A stretch of DNA of 64,000 nt from Lactifluus volemus (Eukaryota > Basidiomycota > Agaricomycetes > Russulales > Russulaceae): the NCBI GenBank assembly GCA_022376515.1, contig WTXI01000062.1:62001-126000 (forward strand), in the 5' to 3' direction. Below, in pieces: positions 24,101 to 34,030 of this stretch (its first letter is position 1; each line of letters begins with the position of its first letter). The translations under genes and the position numbers were made by a program. The notes under the pieces are model-generated. The model worked only from the letters and a program-made list of their open reading frames with translations. It was not told the DNA's origin and searched no databases.

Positions 24101-25161
24101 GACAAAGAATGTCTGAGATTATTCGCGTTCGCTTGCAAAGTTGTGCCTGTTAATGAGCCGATTGAGCCGATTGACAAGAACACAAATGAACAATCTCTTG
24201 TGACAGTCGTCTCTGTTATGAGAATGGGCCTTTTTGGTCGCTTCCGGAGCGGCAGAATTTTCCCCTTTCAGCCAGGTCCTCGGCTTTGTTTGGGGCCTCA
24301 GGCGCCTCTTCACTATAATCTGATTCTATTGTTGGTGACAGGACCGAGGCGCACGTTAGATTTGGGGGTGTGGTGTCGCCAACGCTTCTCTGAGATGGAC
24401 AGAACTGGACGCCCAGGCACAGACGCACGACAGAGTTCCCCGCCTGTCAAACAAAGTGTGTGTGATGCCAGGTGTTTCTCTGCGAGGGAGTCAGGTTGCG
24501 GTGGACCTCGTCAACGGATCAGTTAATGACAGTGACACTTGGCACAACTCCTAGTTCAGACTCTGCACATCAACACCGTCCATGGAATTATCTAAGCATC
24601 TCGCAGTGAACTGATGCACCCCGACTGGCATCAGTCGGCAGGCGTGACAAGCTGCACTTTTGTGATTTCGCTATATAACTTCTACCAAAGGAACACACAA
24701 GGTTGTGGTGCTGGATGAGTTTTGTGGTGATTGAGCTAGAATTGAATGATCCATTGAGGAAACCTGATCCGCGTAGGAACCAGGGATAGTAGCATTCGCA
24801 TTCGGGTATAGAAGGCCGCCCGATTGGGCTTCCCACAATTCGCACTGTCAACCCTGAGGTCAGTGCGCAAAATGTCAGGGGTATGTCAGGGGTAATCAGG
24901 TACAGTAGTCGTTAATGTACGTGAAAGTGGGCGTAAAGGGGACGTGGTGATCGTGAAGTGTGTGCTGGGTTTGGCACTTGGGGTTATATGAATAGTGCAG
25001 TAGCAAGTGCAGGCATGGATTGCGAGTAGAAAAGTTCGTGTAGCGGGAATCTCATGTTCACTGGAGGCGCGAGTATAATGCACAAACTCCCATCAGCATA
25101 CAGGCGAGAGCGGATCGTCGAGGGCGAGAAAAACGTAAGAACCCGTGTGCATGGGCCCGAG
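21176..25161. other. Gene-poor 4-kb stretch
   Basis: I find no gene that I can support. At about 21806-21910 a short frame reads GGAVLVIEFKNEIDGINS, which resembles a fragment of fungal kinase- or Crinkler-associated nuclease-like domains (core IEFKNEI). It has no start, is short and looks like debris. Open frames at 22058-22258, 22814-23131 (minus) and 24143-24526 have no recognisable content. The area around 23330-24080 is locally AT-rich, and tactgtactgtact (23551-23564) recurs in part near 24052. Confidence 0.4.
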
Positions 25162-27081
25162 TCACGACATGCGCACATGTGCATCGAGGGAGAACATCTC
25201 GAGTTGTGTGTTGTTCTCCCACCGCGTCGCATTAGCACGTTCTTGGAGGAGGCCCCATTGAACCCACCAGTTGTCAGCCGCGTCCTCCGCATCGTATCCA
25301 AAGAGCTCGCGATTGTGATCCCACTGAGCGACAGTGGTGTCGTTGTCGTCGCCCGAAAGTACATCTAGGCCCTGATCGTACCTCGCACGCATCATGGCGT
25401 CACGCCGAGTCGCTTTCTCACCTTCCCGCTCCACCATGAACCAGATGTTACTGATGTCGAGATTACGATTTTTCAGGCAACGCTCCTCGCGTAGGTTCTG
25501 GAATGCATACAGAAACGACAATATCTGTGCTTCATCGCGCAAGTGCGAGAACAACTTTGCCAGTACCGAGGCATCTTCCATGTTCATACTCGGGCCGTAG
25601 ACATTACCGAGCTAAGAAAATTGGTCAGAGACAACTACCTAGAGTATGTATATAGAGGGCAGAAGCAGCAACGTACTGGATACGGATGTGCGGCGGACCC
25701 GAGGAGTACAAGGCGGCCAGTACTGTGCACCCAGTCTTCGGGGAAGTCGCATTCTATCACCCGTATTCGGGCAGGCCTTGATAGTCGTGCCAATTTTTGA
25801 ATTCTGTGCAAATACAAGGTGATGAATATTCAGTTTTTTTCGCTAGGTGGAAAGCTTGGAGACTTGCCGTGGCTCAGCTCCCACTACATAAGGCGCAAAC
25901 TGTTCGGGAGTCAAGATGTCGTTCCAATCAGTTTTGGCGCCATCGTCGAGCATGTAGAAATAGCAGGCCAAGTCTTGAGATGGTCCCTGAATGCCTCTGA
26001 GTTGTGAAGGAGTAGAGTAAAAGAGCTATGACCCACGATAGGGAAGCAGATCAATGCTCGCTCATGGCCAAACCACGTCCATTGTGTGTCCTTGAAGTCC
26101 GGTCTGATCAGACTATTGCGGAAAACAAGACGATACTGACCTGCTCTTGCTGCAATATTGAACGCAGTTCCGGATCGGCATAGATACGATCTGCCGGTAT
26201 TACGGAACTAATGCACAAATGTCATGAGGAAGCGGGCAGAATGTAATAAGGACAAATGCGCACTTGAACAACATGGCACCGGAGCCTTTTAGGGAATAGT
26301 GAGGATCAAAAGTTTTGCGGCATATCCCTTGACTGCCGTCCGCTCCGACAATGACGTCTGCTTGTAAGACCTCTCCAGAGGCCAACCGCACTGAGCGACA
26401 ATCCTGGGCGATCTCCACCACTTCTGCGTTCGTTCTGGCTTCTGCACCGAGCTCACGAGCTGTTTCTACCAACAACTGCCGGACGTCGCATTGCTAGAAA
26501 GGGATATATTCAAGAACGTGACGCGTAGGTCGCGATGAGAAACACGCACATACGAAGCCATGAACTCGCCACCGGCCTCCTCAAGCATCTCGCGTTCCCA
26601 GCAATGGGTGCCAAGGAGGTATCCTGACTCAACTGATCCGATGTTAAGGTGAGAGAAGGGAGAACGAGAAGATCAGGACGTACATCTAGATAGAACGATG
26701 CGATCGAGGACGGAGCAGATTTTGGAAAGCTGTTCACGCATGCCCCAGTAGTTGAATATTTTGGTCATGTTAGGTGACAAGCGGATTCCGCGGTGCTTGC
26801 CCGACTGTAGGAGACTTGGATAAGCAAGACGAAAGGGAAGGATGATTGTGCGCACGCCAATAAAATCGGGACACTTTTCTAAGAGAGTGACCTGATGTCC
26901 TACGCGTCGCAACGCGACTGCACAAGCGAGACCACCAATACCACCACCAATGACGAGGAAATGGATCTGGAGGGTTGCTTTCTTGGCAGATTGATGAGTA
27001 CGCGCCTGGGAATGATATCAGGTGGGATGAGAGGTGAAAAGAAAAGCGATATACGGGGTGAGGGATTCGAGACTTATTCAT
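25162..27081 (-). CDS. FAD-dependent monooxygenase (salicylate hydroxylase-like)
   Basis: Minus-strand gene with several introns. A nine-codon first exon at 27081 (MNKSRIPHP) appears to join, across an intron of about 49 bp, to the FAD-binding GXGXXG region IHFLVIGGGIGGLACAVALR and TLLEK (about 26970-26880). Next come RLSPNMTKIFNYWGM (about 26760) and DVRQLLVETARELGAE (about 26480). The second FAD motif VIVGADGSQGICRK follows near 26350, then the GD-like motif as VLLGSAAHPYP (about 25720) and NMEDASVLAKLFSHL (about 25580). The frame ends at 25162. The arrangement is that of aromatic-ring hydroxylases using FAD and NAD(P)H. The usual GDAAH is GSAAH here, a conservative change at the flavin site. 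The substrate cannot be read from sequence. Confidence 0.8.
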
Positions 27082-28497
27082 GGTTCGAAGGAGGGGGAAA
27101 GGACGAGGAGAGACGGTAAATGGGAATCGGGAACCATCTCTCGGGGCGCATATATTTCACACGACAGGGGTAAGTCTTCTTGTTCAAACTCCGGGTCAAT
27201 TAACACCGGTCGTAATTTACGGTGTGCAAGTTACGACACCGTCCACATGGTTTTTCTTTTCCTATCCGTCGTGCTTTTTCTGGACTTTCCGTGCCGGTTG
27301 GTGTCGATCGCCTTCTCTTTGTGTATATGATCCGCGACATGAAAGACATACATTTTCGCTCATAGAAAGTATGTTTTTCGCACACTGTTTCACCACAACT
27401 TCGATGCTCTGGCATGACCGCGTGACCATACAGTTCGCACTGTCCCCATGGACCGAACTTTAGGATTGTTAACTCCTATGCTGTATCTTATACTCGCAAG
27501 GGCATATATCATGTGTTTTGAATTTACAGGTAGGTGTGGTGAAACTGGTCAAAGGTCATAATTGAACTTTAGGGTACCAAAGTTACTCAACAACTTGATC
27601 TTATCTAAGTCACGTGATGACATATTTACCGCGCTGGTACGGTGACGGTCCGGACTCCGGAGCGATCCCCTTGCATGTGGGAATGGAACAATCAAAAAGC
27701 AAAAAGCAAAAAAAGAACCACCCGATGACCTAACTAACTCCCCACTACATCACCCTACCCTTGTGTCCTCTTTAGCTCTTCTTCCAGACTGCTCCCTCAG
27801 GGCTCTGCCCCAGAATTATTTTTTCCCATGACATCCTATTACGCCCAGATCAAGATTTATGCGCACCACTACTTGCTGACGCAATCCAGATTCTGGACAC
27901 GTCACAAATCAGACGTTTTCAGGGATGCCGTCAATGCGGTGGGTCTCTGTAAACTTGACGCACGTTTCAAGCGGTCGAATCGCGAAGGAGATAGGACATG
28001 CGGTCAGTTCTTCCTCCCATTCCGGGAGGTCCGTTGGTAGAAACGCATTCGGGTGAAATTCCGGGTTGAATGGTGCCGAAATCAAAGGACAGTCTTCCAA
28101 TCTGTCACAAGGTCAATCTGCACATTATTTCTAGACACAGTTAGATAGAACAGCTCAATCGCTTGCTGCCGGCAGATGTCGAAGCACGTGAGGGCACAAA
28201 TAAAAGCCCCCAGATGGTTCCAGGGATGCACTCAAACCAAATCCAGAATACGGCTGTCAAAGGACATTGTGACAATTTTATTATCCCCGTTGGGATCTGA
28301 CAATCAGAGGATGCTATATTCAGCCCGTGAAAGGCACACATTTGACAAATCCGTCGATTCATTCAAGTTCATTGAAGTCTTCAAGATCCCAGGCACGCGC
28401 CACCTCTCGTTTCTAACTTGAAGCAAACAGACACCTCTGAACGATTTGTAATGTGCTCATCTCCACCAGGAAAAAATTTGATTCGCTAGCTCACAGT

Positions 28498-28577
28498 GCC
28501 GTATGGCGCAGAGGATAGATACAGCCATGTTGCCCTTGACTTAAGGATCATAAGAGGTTGAATCCCGGCCTCTAACG
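28498..28577 (+). pseudogene. tRNA-like sequence, probably degenerate
   Basis: An A-box-like tggcgcagagg (28504-28514) and a B-box-like ggttgaatccc (28556-28566) are spaced as in a tRNA. A GGC/GCC D-stem can be drawn and a short GAGG/CCTC T-stem is possible. The anticodon arm does not form a clean 5-bp stem with a 7-base loop, the T-loop lacks the normal TTCGAAT, and the acceptor ends do not pair. It is best read as a tRNA pseudogene or the head of a SINE-like element. Confidence 0.3.
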
Positions 28578-29659
28578 TATTTACCGGACCGGGCCGGTAC
28601 TTACTGAATCCGGTGGCGGTGCGTCAGACATCAAACCAACGACAATTCTCAAATTGCAATTCGTCGACAAATGAGACATGGCAACGACTAACATTAACTT
28701 ACATTTTAATTAAAAAAACGCTGGGGAGGTTTTCTACCATCTTCTCCCCTTCCTCTCCGAAAGACAGAGGGGAAGGCGATGACACCCAAAGACCGTCATC
28801 CCCCGGGAGGAGTCGGAGGACGTCGGAGAATCCCGGGTTCTGTTTCGGCGTGGGTGTAGACTGCTTACTTTGGAAAAATAAATTAGCAACATACTGTAGG
28901 CTTTTTGCGACTCCAATGTTATGAAATTGGTGGTGCACACCTAGGTGGAAACTCAAATCTCTGAAAACAGTTGGAAGATCCTCGTTACGCCACATCCTGC
29001 TAGTACCACCATTACTTACAGTTAGAGATCCAGTTTCCCTCCGGCTATATCGTACATTCAATATTAGATATTGTACGCCACAATAGGGTGAGCAGTGCCA
29101 CCCTGGCAACACATGAGGTAAAATAGACGTACGTAAAGCAACTCGGCTCCGCGGAAGTGCGTGGAGAGGGTTATAACCTTGTATAGCACGTGGGTGGTGG
29201 AATGGAAGAGAAGGTAGAAGTGAGACCCGACCGACGTGCGCACCATCGATATATCTGAGCGTGCCCTGATTTTAGTATTACGGGCCAAGAATGCTGTTTC
29301 CAGCGATTGATATACACTGCAGACGCGGTGACTCACGACTCTCGATACCAAATCTTTTGCTTTTTTGGGGGTCATCGGTACTGCCACCCTTGTCTAACTT
29401 TATGTATATGTGACGTTGTCCCAGGAATAGTACGCCTCTGCAAAGCCCACTCTAGCGCACACAACCGAGGTCCCAGTGTGGTGGTACCACCCATGATCCG
29501 CGGTGCTCATTCCGGCACTCCCAAACCGATGCGGCGACACTTCGACGCTGTATTGTCGCACAAACGAGGCAAACAAACAATAAAACAGATCGGGGGTATT
29601 AGTACCCCATGGTTCCCGGTTGAAATAATAGCACACAACTTCTTAATGATCACGCTGGT

Positions 29660-29986
29660 TCATCTTGTCGTAGTTTTCTGCTCTTCCATGCTTGTCCTTT
29701 TCCGTTCGCTCTGGGCGTTGGTCAAAGTCTGGATTGTGTGCCACAAGGCTACTACCTCTTTGCTCTGCTGATGTGACATGTGTCCTGACGCCACTTCGGC
29801 ACGATACCTTTCCGCCTCGGACTTGGCACCGATCTCTGCGGCCTCGTGCCACACACGTTTATTGCTTTTTTTGCGTCTGCTACGCGCCTCGTGTTTCCGG
29901 GTTGCGTTTCTAATCATAGCGTGCCTCATGTCCTCTCCGTTCTTAATATGGTCGTGACTTGTCTCGGACCGCGGACTGTGCTTCAC
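29660..29986 (-). CDS. Possible small charged protein, unknown
   Basis: A 108-codon minus-strand frame is rich in Glu, Lys, Arg and Ala and would form long helices (ATRKHEARSRRKKSNK, then WHEAAEIGAKSEAERYRAEV). The helical amphipathic look is more protein-like than neighbouring frames. I recognise no family and see no introns or neighbours that support it. It may be a chance frame. Confidence 0.2.
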   Translation of the reverse strand: MKHSPRSETSHDHIKNGEDMRHAMIRNATRKHEARSRRKKSNKRVWHEAAEIGAKSEAERYRAEVASGHMSHQQSKEVVALWHTIQTLTNAQSERKRTSMEEQKTTTR

Positions 29987-30544
29987 TCTACACCCAAACT
30001 TTTAGGCTTTATTTTTAATCTCTTTCGAAGAGAGCATGAAGTTCTTTACCCTTCGATTTGTAGTATACGTGTTCGTATCCGCTAGGTCCGGAGCGTTACC
30101 TTCGCGCTCACACTCCGCACATCGGTACTCCAGTTTATCTCCCCTCTAAGCTTTGGTATGAGGACACTAAATATTCGGTTCGATGACTCTCGGCATCGCA
30201 GCAACGCGTTCACGTTCTGGTGTTCTCGCGTTCCGTCACATCCATCAAGCCTGCCTTATCGCAGTCTCTCCCACTCCCATCTCTTCGGTTTCTCATACTC
30301 ACTCGAACTCATGCACATGTCCTAGAGTACAGTATAAGCGTGCAGCGGGACGCAGGTGAGAGTTGGAGTTCAACAGACGCCAGATAGTCGGGAGAAGGCA
30401 GCGTCGCCGTAAGAGTAAGGCTCTTCCAAGACAACCATTTAGAGGCGATCGTAGTTGGGTAAACGAGGCAAGAAGCTTGCGGCGGTTCTTTGCTATATAG
30501 CAGGGTCTTCAATGCCGTTTGGACTCGTACCAGCGCATGGCAGG

Positions 30545-31190
30545 TATCAGTGGACACATTCAGTTCGGATGTGAAGACAAAAATTAGAACTAAAACGCAC
30601 ATTCACGCTCAGTAGGTCTCCATTAGGTGCTCGTGCACGCTCTTTCGATAAAAGAGAAATCAAGATATTTGGAACGGCATGATGTGCAACACGCCAGCAG
30701 AGATGAAGTCAAAAGCGTAGGGCACGGAGCTGTAACTCAGACAAGGAAGTAAATAGGTTTGGTGCGTTGCATGGAGTTGAGCCCGATTCGGAGGCGTAAA
30801 AGTGGTCGTAGCCGATGTAGTGCGGGACGGGTCAGAGGGTATGGCTTGCGCCGTGACGCCAGTGATCTCGGATCGTTGTTGAGATTTCGAGGATAGTGGG
30901 GTGAGATTAGTAGGCAAGGAAGGAACAGAACAAGGCAAAAGAAAAACGCGAGATTCCAAGGTCAGCGGCTACGATGACCTTTACACTGCATATGGGGATA
31001 TGAGGGACGTTCAGGAACATTCGTTCCTCACCTCGCTTGTGATGACGTTGCGTACCGCTGTGTCGAACGGGAAAGTGGAAGGTGGAGTGGTAAGTGGAAA
31101 GCAAGGGATGACGACGGCAGGAGGTACGATGACTGGCTATCATGATGCAAAGCCACCTCTCTATCGTTTCGAAAGAGCTCGACTTGTTCT
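30545..31190 (+). repeat. Partial older unit of the 2.9-kb tandem repeat
   Basis: Sequence from cattcagttcggatgtga (about 30556) onward matches 33308-33500 and 36226-36420, with internal shortening. From about 30770 it matches 33925-34030 and 36845-36960 (gcccgattcggag, tagccgatgta, gtgcgggacgggtcagag). From 30866 to about 30960 it follows the sequence downstream of unit 2 (36960-37030), which the junction between units 1 and 2 lacks. It is therefore the 3' end of an earlier unit. Confidence 0.65.
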
Positions 31191-31964
31191 CGTGACGGTG
31201 CTCTTCCCTTCTCATAGAATGAAGCAGGCGAACGTACAAAATGAACACAGTTGTGGTCTAGTGAACTACGTAGGTACAAGTTCAACGAGTGAAGATGTAA
31301 ATAACGTGGGATCAAAAATGAGATGATAGGATGGGAGAGGGCATGAGGACCTCAAGAAGATGTGGTGCGACACAAGAACATCCGAGACAAGGGCGCAAGC
31401 CGAGAATTCAGCAGTAATAAAACAAATCAGGACATGGCACAAGGTGCAGGACCCATTTAGACACAGGAAGAGACAAAAAGAGAGACTAAGAGGGAAGGCA
31501 CAGAGGAATCCCTATTTAAATGTCTAGAGGATCGATGCGACGCAACTGCTGCAACCATGCTATCAAGTTCGCGGTGTAAAGAGGGGGGCATGGTGGATGT
31601 AGTGTCGTTCGACACAGGAATAAGCAAAGGCCACAAATCCGGTGATATAAACCACACTGAGGATGACGGTGCAAAGGCGAAAGGGGGACGAGACCCGGAT
31701 GCCTGATGGGCATGACAGCACATTTACTTCGATATGTTCTTCTGTTATAAGATCACCCGTTCCAAGTCTACACACATACCGTGACTTGGAGGTGGCGAGG
31801 GTAAGCATTGCAAGGGAAGCGGTAGGAGCGGCAATGCTGAGACACTAAAATCGCTGCAGGTGGTGGGATAAGGCAGTGGTGCGGAGGGCGAGTGACTGCG
31901 GTGCCAGTGAGGAGGGCGAGAAAGGGGGAGTGATGGCTCGCAATGGCGGTGACAGATGCGCCAC

Positions 31965-32012
31965 AGAGGCGGAGGCGGAGGTGGTGGCGGAGGCGGAGGC
32001 GACAGTAGTGAC
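31965..32012 (+). repeat. GGCGGA-type microsatellite
   Basis: The run consists of ggcggaggcggaggtggtgg-like steps. The corresponding run in unit 2 (34895-34920) is shorter. On the minus strand it reads as a polyproline tract, which inflates apparent open frames. Confidence 0.8.
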
Positions 32013-32844
32013 GCGACGTCGCCCCCTAACGGCACGTGCCGGTCACGGTACCATTATTTTCTATCAAACAGCGATTTCGTTTTGTCGGCTATCACTCGAG
32101 GACTCGCCACCATTTCATTTTCGTTACCGGATCAACTGTGACGACGGTCGACCATATCTCCCCTCAGGCACCTTGATTTTCACCTGTTCCCTGTTATTTT
32201 ATTTTTTCAGACTCGTGCCCGGCATGGCCAGTGGACTTGAGCTTCAATCAAAACATCTGGTTTCCTGGCCCCATTCATTCTCGCGATGTTCAACGCTGTG
32301 ACGGACAGCGTTGCACGACTAGAGAACTAGAGATGTTGCTAAGGAAACGCCGCCCTCAATTCTCTCTTCTTCGGGTCTCGCGTGCGCGTCCGTCTCTTGT
32401 CTCAAATAAACTACCCCTGACCCTCTGATTTATCGGGAAGATTTATGTCATTTCCTTGACTAGAGACCGACGTTGTCACAGCTCTTGTTAACATGCGTTG
32501 GGCTCGTGTTGTAGCGGGTTGCTCTGTGGCGGGACTGGGGGTAGTGTCATCCCACACCAACAAGACTGAACCTGTGTACTCCACACATAAAAACTCGAGT
32601 TGCTTCCGATGACCTTCCTCATCCTCTTCTTCGTTCACTTCCTCCTCTTTCATAGGTGTGCATAGTACTTTCACTTATTGTCACCATCGCCCTTCTAACT
32701 TGATATTCCCCCAGGTGTTTGTTTGGGTAGCCAGGTCGCAACCCTCGATCACTTTTCCTTCAACCTTGAAGCACACCCAACAGCCTGAGGCCGGACCTCC
32801 CTGATTTCTTAAAACGACTATCATATCACTCCTCCTTGACGAAA

Positions 32845-33177
32845 ATGTTGTTCTTCAAATTCGGGATTGCTCTTCTCGCTCCTCTCGCCTCGTTGGCTGT
32901 GCCGGTCCGGTATGGTAGCCAGAGCAGGCCACAGAACGTCATCGCCATCTCCGGTCAAACCATGCCTCTCCCACCGACGACCCGGATCGACTTGCCCTCT
33001 TCCGCATCCCACTACAGGCGTCAGATCGGTGGCAGCCTCTCGTTTGTGACGAACCCGGACCCGACTGACGTGGGCTTGTTCGCTGACGTCATCTCGTTGG
33101 TGCCGGCCCCGACCGGCCTGACCTCCGAGCAGCTGAACCCTGGCTCGTGCAACAGGGGAGGGGTAGCTTTCTGCTGA
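32845..33177 (+). CDS. Small secreted protein, tandem copy 1
   Basis: Single-exon frame of 110 residues starting at ATG 32845 (gaaaATGt). It opens with a clear signal peptide: MLFFKFGIALLAPLASLA, probably cleaved before VPV. A dibasic site HYRRQ near residue 59 could be cut by a Kex2-type protease. The mature C-terminal half is SLSFVTNPDPTDVGLFADV and then LVPAPTGLTSEQLNPG, ending CNRGGVAFC. Only two cysteines are present, in a C-x7-C end. This weakly recalls the first Cys motif of class I hydrophobins (C-x6-8-CC), so a truncated hydrophobin is one possibility; an effector-like secreted peptide is another. The twin gene at 35753 differs mainly at the last 20 residues. Pyrimidine-rich DNA (tcactcctccttgac) precedes the start. 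Confidence 0.7.
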   Translation: MLFFKFGIALLAPLASLAVPVRYGSQSRPQNVIAISGQTMPLPPTTRIDLPSSASHYRRQIGGSLSFVTNPDPTDVGLFADVISLVPAPTGLTSEQLNPGSCNRGGVAFC

Positions 33178-34030
33178 CTCCGCACACCACATGGAGGCTT
33201 CAGAATTTTGATCTAGAATAGTCTGCACCCTTTAATTATTATAGTTCAAGTACCTGTTTTACCGCCCAGCTGCATAGCCAGCCTTACAGCATGTATTAGT
33301 AGACACGTTCAGTTCGGATGTGAAGACAAAAATCAGGAACTAAAACGCGCATTCATGCTTAGTATGGTCTCCTTTAGGTGCTCGTGCACGCTCTTTCAAG
33401 AAAGAGAAATTAAGACATTTGGAAACCGCACGAGGCGCAATACGCCAACAGAAATGAAGTCAAGAAGCATGAAGCACGGAGCTGTAACTCAGACACGGAA
33501 GGGAATGCTGAGGGATTACGACGACGCGGGGAGAAGGCTGGCGGCCGAGGACGGTGCCCAGCATGAAAGGGGACCCAAGGACGGGACAGCCAGCGTTGAC
33601 GGCACCCTGAGGGCCCACTGGCGTGGATAACGATCGCTCACCGTTGGGGGCGATCGCCCACCGCCGTCTACTACGATACCCTTTTCAGTTTCGCACCAAA
33701 ACCTTTTCTACTTAGTATATTTAGTTCACTCGAGCACATGGCAGTGATGGCACTACTCTGCCCCATGTATGCCAAGACCGAGCGGCTGTTCTGGGCCATA
33801 GATACTTTAGGACAGTAGCACACATTCCTAAAATACCAAAGAAAAGACTGAAGACGCAGTGAAGCGTCGTCCATTCGTTTTGTCCTCTCGCGTGTGGTCC
33901 CTCCCGCTGGTGCGTAGCCTGAGCATGGAGTTATTATAAGCCCGATTCGGAAGCTTAAAATTGGTCGTAGCCGATGTACTTAGTGCGGGACGGGTCAGAG
34001 TAGCACACCGGTGATCTCGGATCATTGTTG
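33178..34030. other. 3' region of repeat unit 1
   Basis: Strongly conserved with 36095-36955. The frame 33355-33630 and its twin 36272-36547 are near-identical for 91 codons, but that is expected from recent duplication and they show no recognisable domain. I treat the stretch as non-coding. Confidence 0.4.

Larger units (their letters stand above)
27082..30544. other. Gene-poor stretch with a tRNA-like remnant
   Basis: No protein gene is well supported. The parts beyond the tRNA-like site (28498) and the minus-strand frame at 29660-29986, both listed separately, show only short open frames. Upstream of about 27120 lies the promoter side of the FAD monooxygenase. The oligo-A and repeated aaaagcaaaa steps at 27695-27715 are simple sequence. 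Confidence 0.35.
31191..34030 (+). repeat. Tandem repeat unit 1 with secreted-protein gene
   Basis: The unit begins ttctcgtgacggtgctcttcc and ends gatctc.gatcattgttgaga, joining directly to unit 2. Both units carry the same order: a minus-strand hydrophobic frame (31563-31808; 34304-34651 in unit 2), a GGCGGA-type simple repeat, the secreted-protein gene and a conserved 3' region. Differences are mainly small indels, plus a block of about 100 bp in unit 2 (34770-34860). Confidence 0.8.

Noticed and set aside
22058..24526. CRISPR array or satellite repeats in the gene-poor region
   Set aside because: I saw only short palindromic or simple words such as tactgtactgtact, and no regularly spaced repeats.
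31745..32035. Minus-strand polyproline protein
   Set aside because: The proline run is the complement of the GGCGGA microsatellite, and its length differs between repeat units.
32411..32674. Acidic minus-strand frame (EEEVNEEEDEEG) in repeat unit 1
   Set aside because: Unit 2 has an 11-bp deletion in the same stretch that breaks the frame, although the units are otherwise very similar. This does not look like conserved coding sequence.
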